Source: Muribaculaceae bacterium Isolate-037 (Harlan)
GTDB lineage: Bacteria; Bacteroidota; Bacteroidia; Bacteroidales; Muribaculaceae
Length of the DNA stretch: 64,000 nt
Reading direction: 5' to 3'
Assembly: GCA_003762615.1 (NCBI GenBank)
Contig: RIAZ01000002.1
Span: forward strand, 1-64,000
Below the pieces are notes generated by a model, which saw only the letters and a program-made list of their open reading frames with translations, searched no databases and was not told where the DNA came from. This document shows positions 16,797 to 25,471 of the stretch, in pieces (position 1 is the first letter of the stretch; each line of letters starts with the position of its first letter). Position numbers and translations under genes: made by a program.

Positions 16797-19226
16797 GTAT
16801 AGGTTTGCTTCTTTTTTATTATTTTTGCATTGTCAAACACAACATGCTCCAACGAGGATGAAGTGCAGGCACCGTTGTGATTTGCTTCTTTTTTATTATT
16901 TTTGCACTGTCAAACACAATCATGTAGTGTGATGTAATGTAATGTATCGGTTGTGATTTGCTTCTTTTTTATTATTTTTGCACTGTCAAACACAATACAA
17001 TAACAATGTTGACGTACCCCAAAAGGTTGTGATTTGCTTCTTTTTTATTATTTTTGCACTGTCAAACACAATACGTATGGGAAATGGGTATCTGACTTCG
17101 GTGTTGTGATTTGCTTCTTTTTTATTATTTTTGCACTGTCAAACACAATCTCCAGTCATTTTGACATAATGTGAAAGGTGTTGTGATTTGCTTCTTTTTT
17201 ATTATTTTTGCACTGTCAAACACAATAAAAACTTTGGCGAAAGCATCACCTTGAAAGTTGTGATTTGCTTCTTTTTTATTATTTTTGCACTGTCAAACAC
17301 AATGCAGCCACCCTAAAGGATCTTGGCGCGTCCGTTGTGATTTGCTTCTTTTTTATTATTTTTGCACTGTCAAACACAATAAAAACTTTGGCGAAAGCAT
17401 CACCTTGAAAGTTGTGATTTGCTTCTTTTTTATTATTTTTGCACTGTCAAACACAATGCAGCCACCCTAAAGGATCTTGGCGCGTCCGTTGTGATTTGCT
17501 TCTTTTTTATTATTTTTGCACTGTCAAACACAATAAAAACTTTGGCGAAAGCATCACCTTGAAAGTTGTGATTTGCTTCTTTTTTATTATTTTTGCACTG
17601 TCAAACACAATGCAGCCACCCTAAAGGATCTTGGCGCGTCCGTTGTGATTTGCTTCTTTTTTATTATTTTTGCACTGTCAAACACAATAAAAACTTTGGC
17701 GAAAGCATCACCTTGAAAGTTGTGATTTGCTTCTTTTTTATTATTTTTGCACTGTCAAACACAATGCAGCCACCCTAAAGGATCTTGGCGCGTCCGTTGT
17801 GATTTGCTTCTTTTTTATTATTTTTGCACTGTCAAACACAATAAGGGTGGCAAGATATACGCAGATATGATTGTTGTGATTTGCTTCTTTTTTATTATTT
17901 TTGCACTGTCAAACACAATCCATCCGGATAGTAGCATGCAAGGTTCTCACGTTGTGATTTGCTTCTTTTTTATTATTTTTGCACTGTCAAACACAATCGG
18001 ATATAATTATTAGCTAACATAATTATCCGTTGTGATTTGCTTCTTTTTTATTATTTTTGCACTGTCAAACACAATTATATGCCGACATGATTGATGCTGT
18101 AATAGTTGTGATTTGCTTCTTTTTTATTATTTTTGCACTGTCAAACACAATAAAAACTTTCGCCTCGTTTGGATGTTGGATGTTGTGATTTGCTTCTTTT
18201 TTATTATTTTTGCACTGTCAAACACAATGCATACTGCGAATGGTATCTCCTCACGCACGTTGTGATTTGCTTCTTTTTTATTATTTTTGCACTGTCAAAC
18301 ACAATCGAAAGTTTTTTGTATTCCGGACTGACACAGTTGTGATTTGCTTCTTTTTTATTATTTTTGCACTGTCAAACACAATACGACCTTCGGTAACAGG
18401 GTCAACTTTTACGTTGTGATTTGCTTCTTTTTTATTATTTTTGCACTGTCAAACACAATATTTGACGCTGCATAGCAACATAATTGTTGTTGTGATTTGC
18501 TTCTTTTTTATTATTTTTGCACTGTCAAACACAATAAGGATTACAAGTAATAAACTCACGATTAGTTGTGATTTGCTTCTTTTTTATTATTTTTGCACTG
18601 TCAAACACAATGGATGCGGTGTATTACAAGACAATTACGCGGTTGTGATTTGCTTCTTTTTTATTATTTTTGCACTGTCAAACACAATTAATCTTGCACT
18701 TGATAAGGTGATGAGGCAGTTGTGATTTGCTTCTTTTTTATTATTTTTGCACTGTCAAACACAATGCTCCTTGGGAGAATTGTATACATTTTGGCGTTGT
18801 GATTTGCTTCTTTTTTATTATTTTTGCACTGTCAAACACAATTAACCGGATGTAAGCAATCCATCAGATACGGTTGTGATTTGCTTCTTTTTTATTATTT
18901 TTGCACTGTCAAACACAATCAATCTGTCCACGAGTGTAACGATGAATAAGTTGTGATTTGCTTCTTTTTTATTATTTTTGCACTGTCAAACACAATAGAC
19001 TTCGTTTATCAAGATAAGATGAGCCGTTGTGATTTGCTTCTTTTTTATTATTTTTGCACTGTCAAACACAATTAAATCTTTCTTATCAAGATAGGTGGAG
19101 CCGTTGTGATTTGCTTCTTTTTTATTATTTTTGCACTGTCAAACACAATTATCTCTATCATCTTGCAAATTTTCATCACGTTGTGATTTGCTTCTTTTTT
19201 ATTATTTTTGCACTGTCAAACACAAT
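16797..19226 (+). CRISPR. Type II-C CRISPR array, 32 repeats and 31 spacers
   Basis: 47-bp repeats start GTTGTGATTTGC and end GTCAAACACAAT, with 29-31-bp spacers. The first repeat (16797-16843) is degenerate; those from 16874 to 19226 look identical. The crRNA strand is plus, because the repeat 5' half pairs with the tracrRNA anti-repeat at 24654-24676. Each repeat holds TTG-N19-TATTTTTG, a full Bacteroidetes promoter pointing into the next spacer. A two-spacer block is present four times in tandem (17227-17795). The array's intact end faces cas2, 130 bp away. Repeats create many false reading frames, which are not genes. Confidence 0.98.
17227..17795 (+). repeat. Four tandem copies of a two-spacer block inside the array
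   Basis: Spacer A (17227-17256) and spacer B (17304-17333) recur in the order A-B at 17381/17458, 17535/17612 and 17689/17766. The 154-bp unit is identical in all four copies, which indicates recent slippage or unequal recombination between repeats. Confidence 0.95.
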
Positions 19227-19277
19227 GTATTCTATATAACTTGTTGTTAGATGGATGATTTTGAGATTTGATAGAAA

Positions 19278-19318
19278 ATAAAAAAGAGTGGTTTCCAATC
19301 ACTCTTTTTTATTTTTTT
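19278..19318. terminator. Bidirectional terminator between array and cas2
   Basis: AAAAAAGAGTG and CACTCTTTTTT arms with a 9-nt loop and a further T-rich run. It separates the plus-strand array from the converging minus-strand cas operon. Confidence 0.85.
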
Positions 19319-19356
19319 AGTCGGTTTTATATATCTGAATGTACAAATAGAATGGT

Positions 19357-19695
19357 TCAGAATAATTCCAATTGGATGGCATTTGTTTTAGGTGGAGTTT
19401 TAGTGGCTCCTTCAAATACTATTATGTCTCCAAATTGACGGTCGGTTATTGACATGATACAGATTTTTCCGGCTTCAGGTAAAAAGGATTTTACCCGGTT
19501 GATATGTACCTGACTATTTTCTTGGGAAGCGCATGGACGTACATATATTGACAATTGAAACATGGTGAATCCGTCAGACAGCAGTCTCTTTCTGAAATCA
19601 GAGTAATCTTTCCTCTGTTTCTTTGTCTCTACCGGCAGATCAAAAAATACTATCACCCACATGATCTTATATTGATTTAACCTTGTTGTTTGCAT
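19357..19695 (-). CDS. cas2: CRISPR-associated endonuclease Cas2, type II-C
   Basis: A 112-aa Cas2 with the usual first strand IMWVIVFFDLP carrying the metal-site Asp, then FRKRLLSDGFTMFQLSIYVR and a C-terminal strand near DIIVFEG. It partners Cas1 in spacer integration. The frame extends to 19740, but the start at 19695 (MQTTRLNQYKIMW) matches the family and gives a 19-bp overlap with the cas1 end. The stop is 130 bp from the last repeat. Confidence 0.93.
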   Translation of the reverse strand: MQTTRLNQYKIMWVIVFFDLPVETKKQRKDYSDFRKRLLSDGFTMFQLSIYVRPCASQENSQVHINRVKSFLPEAGKICIMSITDRQFGDIIVFEGATKTPPKTNAIQLELF

Positions 19696-20603
19696 ATTAT
19701 TTCCGGATATAATATTTTCCGACTCTCTCCGTTGAAGCATTTTGACAATGAGGCTGATGTCATTGTGGCTGCAATCATCAACGGTCGTGTCAGTTTGCCA
19801 ATCTTTACGTCAATAGTTGGAATGGTGAGTAGTTTCTTTTTTATTGCAGGTGTCAGTGATATATCGGTTCCATGTTCTCGGATGATTTCCATGACAACAT
19901 TATCAACGTATGGACGATATGGTTCCATTATGTCATCTGCAAGGCAATAGGCATTATATCGGTTGTGATGGTGAATGCCCAATGTCGGCAACAGACCGCT
20001 GCCTACAAGTGCACGGGCTATTACTGCCCGAAGGATGGCATATCCATAGTTGAACAGGGCATTACAGTCATCAGCATCACGTTGTCGTGTGAAATGTGGA
20101 TTCTCAATGAAGATATTTCTCCAGTAGAAGGCTGCCGCTCTCCCTTCCAAGTTGTCCGGGTCTCCACTTTTTACGTTGCGGCTCCATACAGCCATGCATT
20201 TGCTCTCTTTATTATTCCAGATCTTAAGCACTTCTCCTTGATTGGCAATCTTTGACATGACAGTCTGTTGCCACAATTGTTTTTTCAATGGGAGGGAGCA
20301 TGAGATTTGAGCCAGGTAACGCTCGCTTTGTATGGTGTTGCCTGACAATGGGAGCAGCAAACCATTAGGCATGTGCCGGGAGTCGCAGGTGATGACCGCG
20401 ACATTATTTTCAAGTAATGACGAAAGCAATGCCGAGGTCAGTGTCACCTGATGACTTTCGATAATCAGAATACCGATATCCTCAATCGGTCGTGTTATCG
20501 GTTGTTTCGGTTTTTCGGGGATGTCGGGCAATTCTATCACCAACTGATTAAGTTTCAGCGACAGATATGCCCGATTCCCGAAGAGGAGAGTCTGTTTTAT
20601 CAT
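19677..20603 (-). CDS. cas1: CRISPR-associated endonuclease Cas1, type II-C
   Basis: The integrase of the adaptation complex, 308 aa. Seen: beta-rich N-terminus (LLFGNRAYLSLKLNQLV), LEGRAAAFYWRNIF with the catalytic Glu, GIHHHNRYNAYCLADDIMEPYRP with the catalytic His and the Asp/Glu pair. All active-site residues are present. The ATG overlaps the cas9 stop by 3 bp inside an ATGA, and the cas2 start lies within its 3' end, so cas9-cas1-cas2 is one tightly coupled operon. Confidence 0.97.
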   Translation of the reverse strand: MIKQTLLFGNRAYLSLKLNQLVIELPDIPEKPKQPITRPIEDIGILIIESHQVTLTSALLSSLLENNVAVITCDSRHMPNGLLLPLSGNTIQSERYLAQISCSLPLKKQLWQQTVMSKIANQGEVLKIWNNKESKCMAVWSRNVKSGDPDNLEGRAAAFYWRNIFIENPHFTRQRDADDCNALFNYGYAILRAVIARALVGSGLLPTLGIHHHNRYNAYCLADDIMEPYRPYVDNVVMEIIREHGTDISLTPAIKKKLLTIPTIDVKIGKLTRPLMIAATMTSASLSKCFNGESRKILYPEIICKQQG

Positions 20604-23600
20604 TTTAAGATTTTTATTTGTCCAAGATTATCCACACTTACTGGTATAAGATTGCTTAAAGTTATAGCATTATATGAACGTATACGATATAATGCTTTCA
20701 TCTCAGTATCCGGTCTTGCATTCTTTGCATCTACATTTGTCCATGTATGTAGCCTGAATCGATAGTCTCCAGTAGATAGGGTTTGTACACGGTAAAGATG
20801 TGCAGTCAGAGTCTTCATGTCGTTCATGTCAAGTGCATCCGACAATTGCTCCGGAGTAAGACCGAGCAGACACATGTCGCCTATCTTAAGGGAATATAGG
20901 AATCTGCTTCCAACGGGAGGAAGGGTATCGGCTACTTCCCTGACGTCATCAGATTCACGCATATCAATCAGTCTTGTCCATGCCTCATCCGGATCTTTGA
21001 TTATGACCGGAAGTCCTATGAGTTTGCGTTTCATACCTGTCCATGCCGACACAATAACTTCCGTCACTTTCCCATCCTTTTCATAGAATGCCACATGATG
21101 GTTGTTGCCACTGCTTGCAAATGCCACAGCTTTCCCGGTCGAATCCTTACGGATAGGTACAAGATTGTCGTTTGAAAATATCCTTACCCTCTTTACCGGA
21201 TGTCTCACATCGTTACCGATATATATAGGATTCTCTTCAAAACTTTGTTGATATTTCTTTATGTCATTCTTGCATTCAGCTAATCTGTCCAGTGCAGCTT
21301 CCCGTATGCTCTTATCTACGATTCTCTGTATGCCTGGAGCAGTCAGCGCGCTGAGATCGGCACGAGTTACGAAGGTCTCCTTATAGCAATCAATTGAGGT
21401 TATCTCTTTCTCCTTTCCATTCTTGGCAATGATCAAGGGGGATCTTTTCAGAGCCTTCAATGCTTTCTTGAAGTCACCGTCTGCCTCCTGAATACGATTT
21501 ATGACAAGATTACGGATATCGTCATCTGCTATCAGTTCCGGATTGGAGAAGGCATATTTCAGATCTTTTCCATTGTCTTGAAGTTTTATTTTTCCGAATA
21601 CTGTTTCCTGATGAAGTGCACCACGCGGCACAAGAATGTTATCCTGCACAAGTTTTCTCTTTCCATTCCTGTAGATATATCTTTTACCGGGAGTGGAAAG
21701 TTTCTTGCCCGATTTGATAGAGACCGCTATGCTGTCAATAGTATCTGCTGCTATGTTCACAGGGAAATGGGGGAGAAGTTCTGCCCATTTTTCAAGCAGA
21801 TGGAATTTCTCCTTAAACTCATTACTCTGTCCCTGGATGTCGGCATACATCTTGTCACGTTGCGTATTCAGGTTGCTGAGTCGCTGTATGTAGCCTTGAC
21901 GGGTCAGGGCTATAACCAGTGCATCTACGGCATGATGCCTGTGGTCAAGGCGTTTGCTCCAATCCTTTATGCGCAATTCCTTGTGTGTCTGCCCTTCATG
22001 CTCATAAGATACTTCCTCCACGAGGTCAGCCTGTTCGTAGCGTTTGATGTTGAGATTATGGAGTATATTGTCATAACCCCATGTATGGCGGAGAAAATCT
22101 GTGACGGATCCGGATGTGGCATATACATTCCGGCACACCTCAAAAAGAATCTCGCGTGCTTTCTTGGCAATATATTGGCTTTGACGAAGATCTCGGTCAA
22201 GGAAATCCTGCGGAATCTCAGACTGCGACATCATGAAGCGGTCGTGTTTTGTACGTGAAATTTTCTTTTCCTTCAACAGAGTGTCGATGTTGGCTACATA
22301 TCGGTTGAAATCCGCCTCGCTTTTTCCCGACATATAGTCGTAGGCTGTACGGTTGTTTTTCTCCTTATTGCAATGGCTGCAACTGCAAGCCTTGTTGGTC
22401 ATGCTGTCGTCAAAGAGGATGGATCTCGGCACGATGTGCTCGATTTCACCCCCATGACCACCGAGAAATTCTCCTAAGCTCAGTGTCTTACCACAATATA
22501 TGCATCTGTGTCCGCTCTCCTCCCACAGACGGTATTTCTGTATGTTCCTGCGAGAAGCCACCAGACCCTGTTCCTTGATCTTTATGGCAATCGCAGCATT
22601 TTCCCGTTCACGTTTTGCAATATTGGAAGTGGTCTCTGCCCGCTGATCCTTGCTCTGCTTGAGTTCGCGTGCAAGTTCCACCCTTATCTCGTCAATCTCA
22701 CCATATTTCTCAATGAGTGCATTTACGATATTTATCATCTGATTGAGAATCTTCTCAACCACGGGTTGTCTCAACTCACCCTTTTCAATATTATCGATAT
22801 GCTTTTTCAGCACACGACGCTCATTCTCTTCCTTTGTGAGGCTATCGGAATGATTGACTCCGACGAAAGTGCAGGCTTCGCTATAGAGATATCCATCCTT
22901 CAGATAGGGTAGCAGTTTCCTCATGAATTTGGCAGATCTGTTGGAATAGCCGGGCTTTACAAAATCTATCTTGTAAAGTCGGTCGATCACCTCTTTATCC
23001 GTGATGCCGAATTGTTTCTCAATAGCTTTTGACAATTCCTCCTTCGAGGATGAAGAATAGACGGTATGCCACAAGCGATAAAGTGGTTCATCCTGATATT
23101 GGGGATATATTTCTCCATCGTTTTTGCCGGTGGCGGAGTTGCGTCGGTTCATTTTTACACGAGAGATGATTTCTCCGGTATCCTGATCCACGATATCGGT
23201 GTTCTCATATTCTATGTTGAAACGTAGAATGTCAGGCATGGATTCCGCCAAATCTCCCAACGCCTCTTTTAGCTGGGTGTATGTGCGGTTCCCTTCAAGT
23301 CCGTTTTTCGGTGCGCCTTCCCATCTGAATCCGTCGCTTGCCTTAAGCCCTAAAATCTTCAGCAGTTGGGTTTGGGTCAATTTCTCATTTGTATTCAGGA
23401 AATTGAATATCCTTGTGCGTTCCTCCTGATTCGGGATATATTCATATTGTAAAAGTCGGAAATCCTTTGATTGCGACATTTCCTCATCAAATAATCCCGG
23501 TTGAGAGTCCTTGCGTACCCTTTTCTTGTTGGAAAAATTTTTCAATCGGATGTTGTTGACGGTTTCCCACAGGCGAGTTTCCTGCGCAATCGGGGATGTG

Positions 23601-24421
23601 CGTGGTGCCACTTTCGGACCGGTGATTACCTCCTTCCCGTTTGTTTTGTTGATGAATTTAAGACTTTCAAACTCGCAGACGCTCACAAGACGCTTACATG
23701 ATTTCAACGGACGTTGATAGAATATGATGTCGTGTAGCTTTTTGACAGTGGCATCGTTGAGTATTTCCGGATAAAATTCCCCCTGCACTTCCATGATACG
23801 ATAGAATTCCTCTTCGTATGCTTTTCGGGGGAGTACGTATCCTTTAATACGGTAATCATACACGTTTTTTCCGGCTGAACTTGTGGTTTCCGATTCTTTG
23901 AGTTTTGTAGCAAAGAATTGTCCGGGGGTCATCCCGTTGAGATCGGAATACCGTTGGTTGACATCGGTAACGTAAGATTTCTGAGAGGAGTCGGAATCGT
24001 CGGATTTTGAATGACGATAGCCTCTGCGTTGGTTCAGCATCAGCAGGACTCTTCCTATCTCTGCGAGGGAAAGACGTTTGCCGGTGGTGGCTGCATCCGC
24101 GCGGAGTTGCCATGTCTGCAATGGTGATAGAGTCAGCAGGCTATTGTCGCTGCTGATCATCCCTAATTTTGCCAATTCCAGAGATAGGATTTTTCTGCGC
24201 ATCTGATATCTGTCAAGACCTTTGCGGGCGGTGCGCATGAAAGTGCGTTGGCTGCAAACAGTTTCACCTTTCCCTTTGCAGAAATTGTCGGATTCTGTTG
24301 GAGATATGCTTAATATGCGGCTTCCTATTGCATGAATCAGCAGGGGATGGTTTTCCTCATCAATCTCAATAAGACACCATCCTACGGATCCTATGCCAAG
24401 ATCAAGTCCAAGAATTTTCAT
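20600..24421 (-). CDS. cas9: CRISPR-associated endonuclease Cas9, type II-C
   Basis: An RNA-guided DNA nuclease of 1273 aa. RuvC-I is LGLDLGIGSVGW (D7), followed by an Arg-rich bridge helix (RTARKGLDRYQMRRK). RuvC-II is RVELAREL (E582). HNH is EIEHIVPRS (H662), and RuvC-III is DHRHHAVDALV (H830, D833). All catalytic residues are intact. The HNH domain is framed by CIYC and CSCSHC, a zinc-ribbon-like arrangement found in only part of the Cas9 family. The length exceeds that of compact II-C Cas9s such as NmeCas9 (~1080 aa). No csn2 or cas4 is present, and with cas1 and cas2 alone this is subtype II-C. It is divergent from the tracrRNA gene. Confidence 0.98.
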   Translation of the reverse strand: MKILGLDLGIGSVGWCLIEIDEENHPLLIHAIGSRILSISPTESDNFCKGKGETVCSQRTFMRTARKGLDRYQMRRKILSLELAKLGMISSDNSLLTLSPLQTWQLRADAATTGKRLSLAEIGRVLLMLNQRRGYRHSKSDDSDSSQKSYVTDVNQRYSDLNGMTPGQFFATKLKESETTSSAGKNVYDYRIKGYVLPRKAYEEEFYRIMEVQGEFYPEILNDATVKKLHDIIFYQRPLKSCKRLVSVCEFESLKFINKTNGKEVITGPKVAPRTSPIAQETRLWETVNNIRLKNFSNKKRVRKDSQPGLFDEEMSQSKDFRLLQYEYIPNQEERTRIFNFLNTNEKLTQTQLLKILGLKASDGFRWEGAPKNGLEGNRTYTQLKEALGDLAESMPDILRFNIEYENTDIVDQDTGEIISRVKMNRRNSATGKNDGEIYPQYQDEPLYRLWHTVYSSSSKEELSKAIEKQFGITDKEVIDRLYKIDFVKPGYSNRSAKFMRKLLPYLKDGYLYSEACTFVGVNHSDSLTKEENERRVLKKHIDNIEKGELRQPVVEKILNQMINIVNALIEKYGEIDEIRVELARELKQSKDQRAETTSNIAKRERENAAIAIKIKEQGLVASRRNIQKYRLWEESGHRCIYCGKTLSLGEFLGGHGGEIEHIVPRSILFDDSMTNKACSCSHCNKEKNNRTAYDYMSGKSEADFNRYVANIDTLLKEKKISRTKHDRFMMSQSEIPQDFLDRDLRQSQYIAKKAREILFEVCRNVYATSGSVTDFLRHTWGYDNILHNLNIKRYEQADLVEEVSYEHEGQTHKELRIKDWSKRLDHRHHAVDALVIALTRQGYIQRLSNLNTQRDKMYADIQGQSNEFKEKFHLLEKWAELLPHFPVNIAADTIDSIAVSIKSGKKLSTPGKRYIYRNGKRKLVQDNILVPRGALHQETVFGKIKLQDNGKDLKYAFSNPELIADDDIRNLVINRIQEADGDFKKALKALKRSPLIIAKNGKEKEITSIDCYKETFVTRADLSALTAPGIQRIVDKSIREAALDRLAECKNDIKKYQQSFEENPIYIGNDVRHPVKRVRIFSNDNLVPIRKDSTGKAVAFASSGNNHHVAFYEKDGKVTEVIVSAWTGMKRKLIGLPVIIKDPDEAWTRLIDMRESDDVREVADTLPPVGSRFLYSLKIGDMCLLGLTPEQLSDALDMNDMKTLTAHLYRVQTLSTGDYRFRLHTWTNVDAKNARPDTEMKALYRIRSYNAITLSNLIPVSVDNLGQIKILK

Positions 24422-24533
24422 AAGTGATTATGATGTTAGGTGGTTATACAATTTTTTAATGATATACTTAATATGATAATTGGGTAATTTTTTTGAAGAT
24501 TGCGTCGGTTATACAACTTCGTAAAATAATTTC

Positions 24534-24541
24534 CAAAGATA
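24534..24541 (-). promoter_or_regulatory. -7 box upstream of cas9
   Basis: TATCTTTG on the minus strand, about 113 bp before the cas9 ATG. A TTG lies 22 bp further upstream, slightly longer spacing than usual. Confidence 0.45.
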
Positions 24542-24616
24542 ATAATCTTTTTGTTATTTTAGACAATAAATGCTTTCTTAAATCACATTAAATAATGTTA
24601 AAATTAAGAAATGGTA

Positions 24617-24646
24617 TTGTAATATGAAAATTATTATTTAAATTTG
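24617..24646 (+). promoter_or_regulatory. tracrRNA promoter
   Basis: TTG (24617-24619), 19-bp spacer, TAAATTTG (24639-24646). The spacing is identical to that of the promoter embedded in each CRISPR repeat. Confidence 0.8.
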
Positions 24647-24652
24647 CAACGC

Positions 24653-24743
24653 AAATAATAAAGAAGCAAATCACAATAAGGATTTTATCCGTTGTGAAAA
24701 CATTTGGAGAGGAGGCACTCTGTGCTTTCTCTCGTCTTTTTTA
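24653..24743 (+). ncRNA. tracrRNA of the II-C system
   Basis: The anti-repeat at 24654-24676 is complementary to the 5' half of the CRISPR repeat except for a 3-nt difference in the T run. After it come a short GGAT/ATCC hairpin (24680-24690), consistent with a nexus, and a terminator stem GAGAG...GGCAC/GTGC...CTCTC followed by TTTTTT (about 24707-24743). It is transcribed plus-strand, away from cas9. The start is estimated from the promoter. Confidence 0.9.
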
Positions 24744-24762
24744 TTACCTATTTATCGTGTTC

Positions 24763-24830
24763 TGTATCGGTTTGTATCGCTTGTTTCACCCGATACAAAC
24801 CGATACAAACCGATACAAGCGATACAAGAT
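24763..24830. repeat. Inverted repeat built of ~10-bp units (second element)
   Basis: A 17-bp perfect inverted repeat (24763-24779 with 24791-24807) made of TGTATCG(G/C)TT units; the right side carries two further units to 24830. It has the same design as the elements at 16129 and 52460. It sits between the tracrRNA terminator and a broken gene. Confidence 0.75.
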
Positions 24831-24847
24831 TTGTGTTTGATTTCAAT

Positions 24848-25039
24848 TCAAGTATGATATAACGTACTCTGCATTTCCCATGCAGCTATATTTTTTCTCA
24901 TCATGAAGTTGATGAAATCTCCCATCAATTCATGGGAACTTCCCCTTGCTACATCAGTAAGTCGAATTTCGGTTTCGAGCGAAGTGTCATGTTTACCTGA
25001 GCCTTCAGCAATGTTTGCGCGGATGGAGCGGGCTGTCAC
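24848..25039 (-). pseudogene. Remnant of an S23-type four-helix-bundle protein
   Basis: The peptide ARSIRANIAEGSGKHD...ARGSSHELMGDFINF fits the middle and end of 23S rRNA-intervening-sequence (S23) four-helix proteins, which carry SIxxNIAEGxGR and ARGSxxEL. The first helix is missing: the frame is closed by a stop about 21 bp before a GTG. It is short at 63 aa and has no promoter, so it is taken as a broken gene. It is unrelated in kind to the cas genes on both sides. Confidence 0.6.
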
Positions 25040-25106
25040 AAAAATAGAGATTAAAATTCAATTGCGCAAAATTTTTACTCAGATTTTCTTCAGACTTGTA
25101 TCGGTC

Positions 25107-25146
25107 AGAAAAAACGGCAACCGGATATATAAATCCGATTGCCGTT
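25107..25146 (-). terminator. Minus-strand terminator after the solitary I-C-like repeat
   Basis: AACGGCAA/TTGCCGTT plus GGAT/ATCC pairs with one mismatch. On the minus strand it is followed by a run of T; on the plus strand there is no T run, so it acts leftward. Confidence 0.75.
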
Positions 25147-25220
25147 AATTAGTTATACGTTTGTTTTAACACTATAACTTTGGAGTATGTTTCAATTCAC
25201 GCAACCGTATAGGTTGCGAC
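25107..25220 (-). ncRNA. Candidate crRNA-like RNA: solitary I-C-like repeat, ~42 nt, terminator
   Basis: On the minus strand, 25220-25189 is a 32-nt I-C-type repeat (GTCGCAACC, loop TATAC, GGTTGCG, then TGAATTGAAAC). Against the repeat at 31.5 kb, the outer stem and the 3' handle are identical, one stem pair is changed on both sides (C-G to A-T), and all five loop bases differ. It is followed by 42 nt and then a minus-strand terminator. No second repeat is seen. The layout resembles Cascade-guided regulatory RNAs (CreR/CreA type). A promoter could not be identified and no target could be found by eye. A decayed array remnant is the main alternative. Confidence 0.5.
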
Positions 25221-25278
25221 ATCATATCCTTTAACGTAAGGTCACAATGCATTATTGTTTGTTATAGGAGATATCACA

Positions 25279-25344
25279 TCTGTCTGATTTAAATTTTATT
25301 AACTCATTTCTGCCTGATTTAGGCAGTTGTGTCGGTTATTTTTG
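25279..25344 (+). promoter_or_regulatory. I-C cas operon promoter with operator-like repeats
   Basis: The -7 box is TATTTTTG (25337-25344), with CTG 20 bp before it as an imperfect -33. A 13-bp direct repeat TCTG(T/C)CTGATTTA occurs at 25279-25291 and 25309-25321, 30 bp apart or about three helical turns. The second copy is part of the palindrome TGCCTGATTTAGGCA (25311-25325), which overlaps the -33. A further -7-like TAACTTTG lies at 25175-25182. Together these suggest a regulated promoter. Confidence 0.5.
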
Positions 25345-25471
25345 CGAAAAATTTTTTAATCGTAAAAAATCTGTTGGAAACAGAGAGTTTTGTATAAAAT
25401 TTAGTTTCTAATGATTTTTTTATAATTTTACCAAGTGAAGTTTAAACAACTTCTATTTAAAATCTGCCGTC

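Noticed and set aside
17285..18725. Repeated 61-94-aa reading frames across the CRISPR array
   Set aside because: They arise from the 47-bp repeats and read through spacers; identical peptides recur every 154 bp.
24848..25039. Avd-like four-helix protein of a diversity-generating retroelement
   Set aside because: The peptide is a truncated S23-type protein; no reverse transcriptase or template repeats are nearby.
25189..25220. Reading the solitary I-C-like repeat as part of a normal reverse-oriented array
   Set aside because: No second repeat is found within several spacer lengths on either side, and a terminator follows instead.
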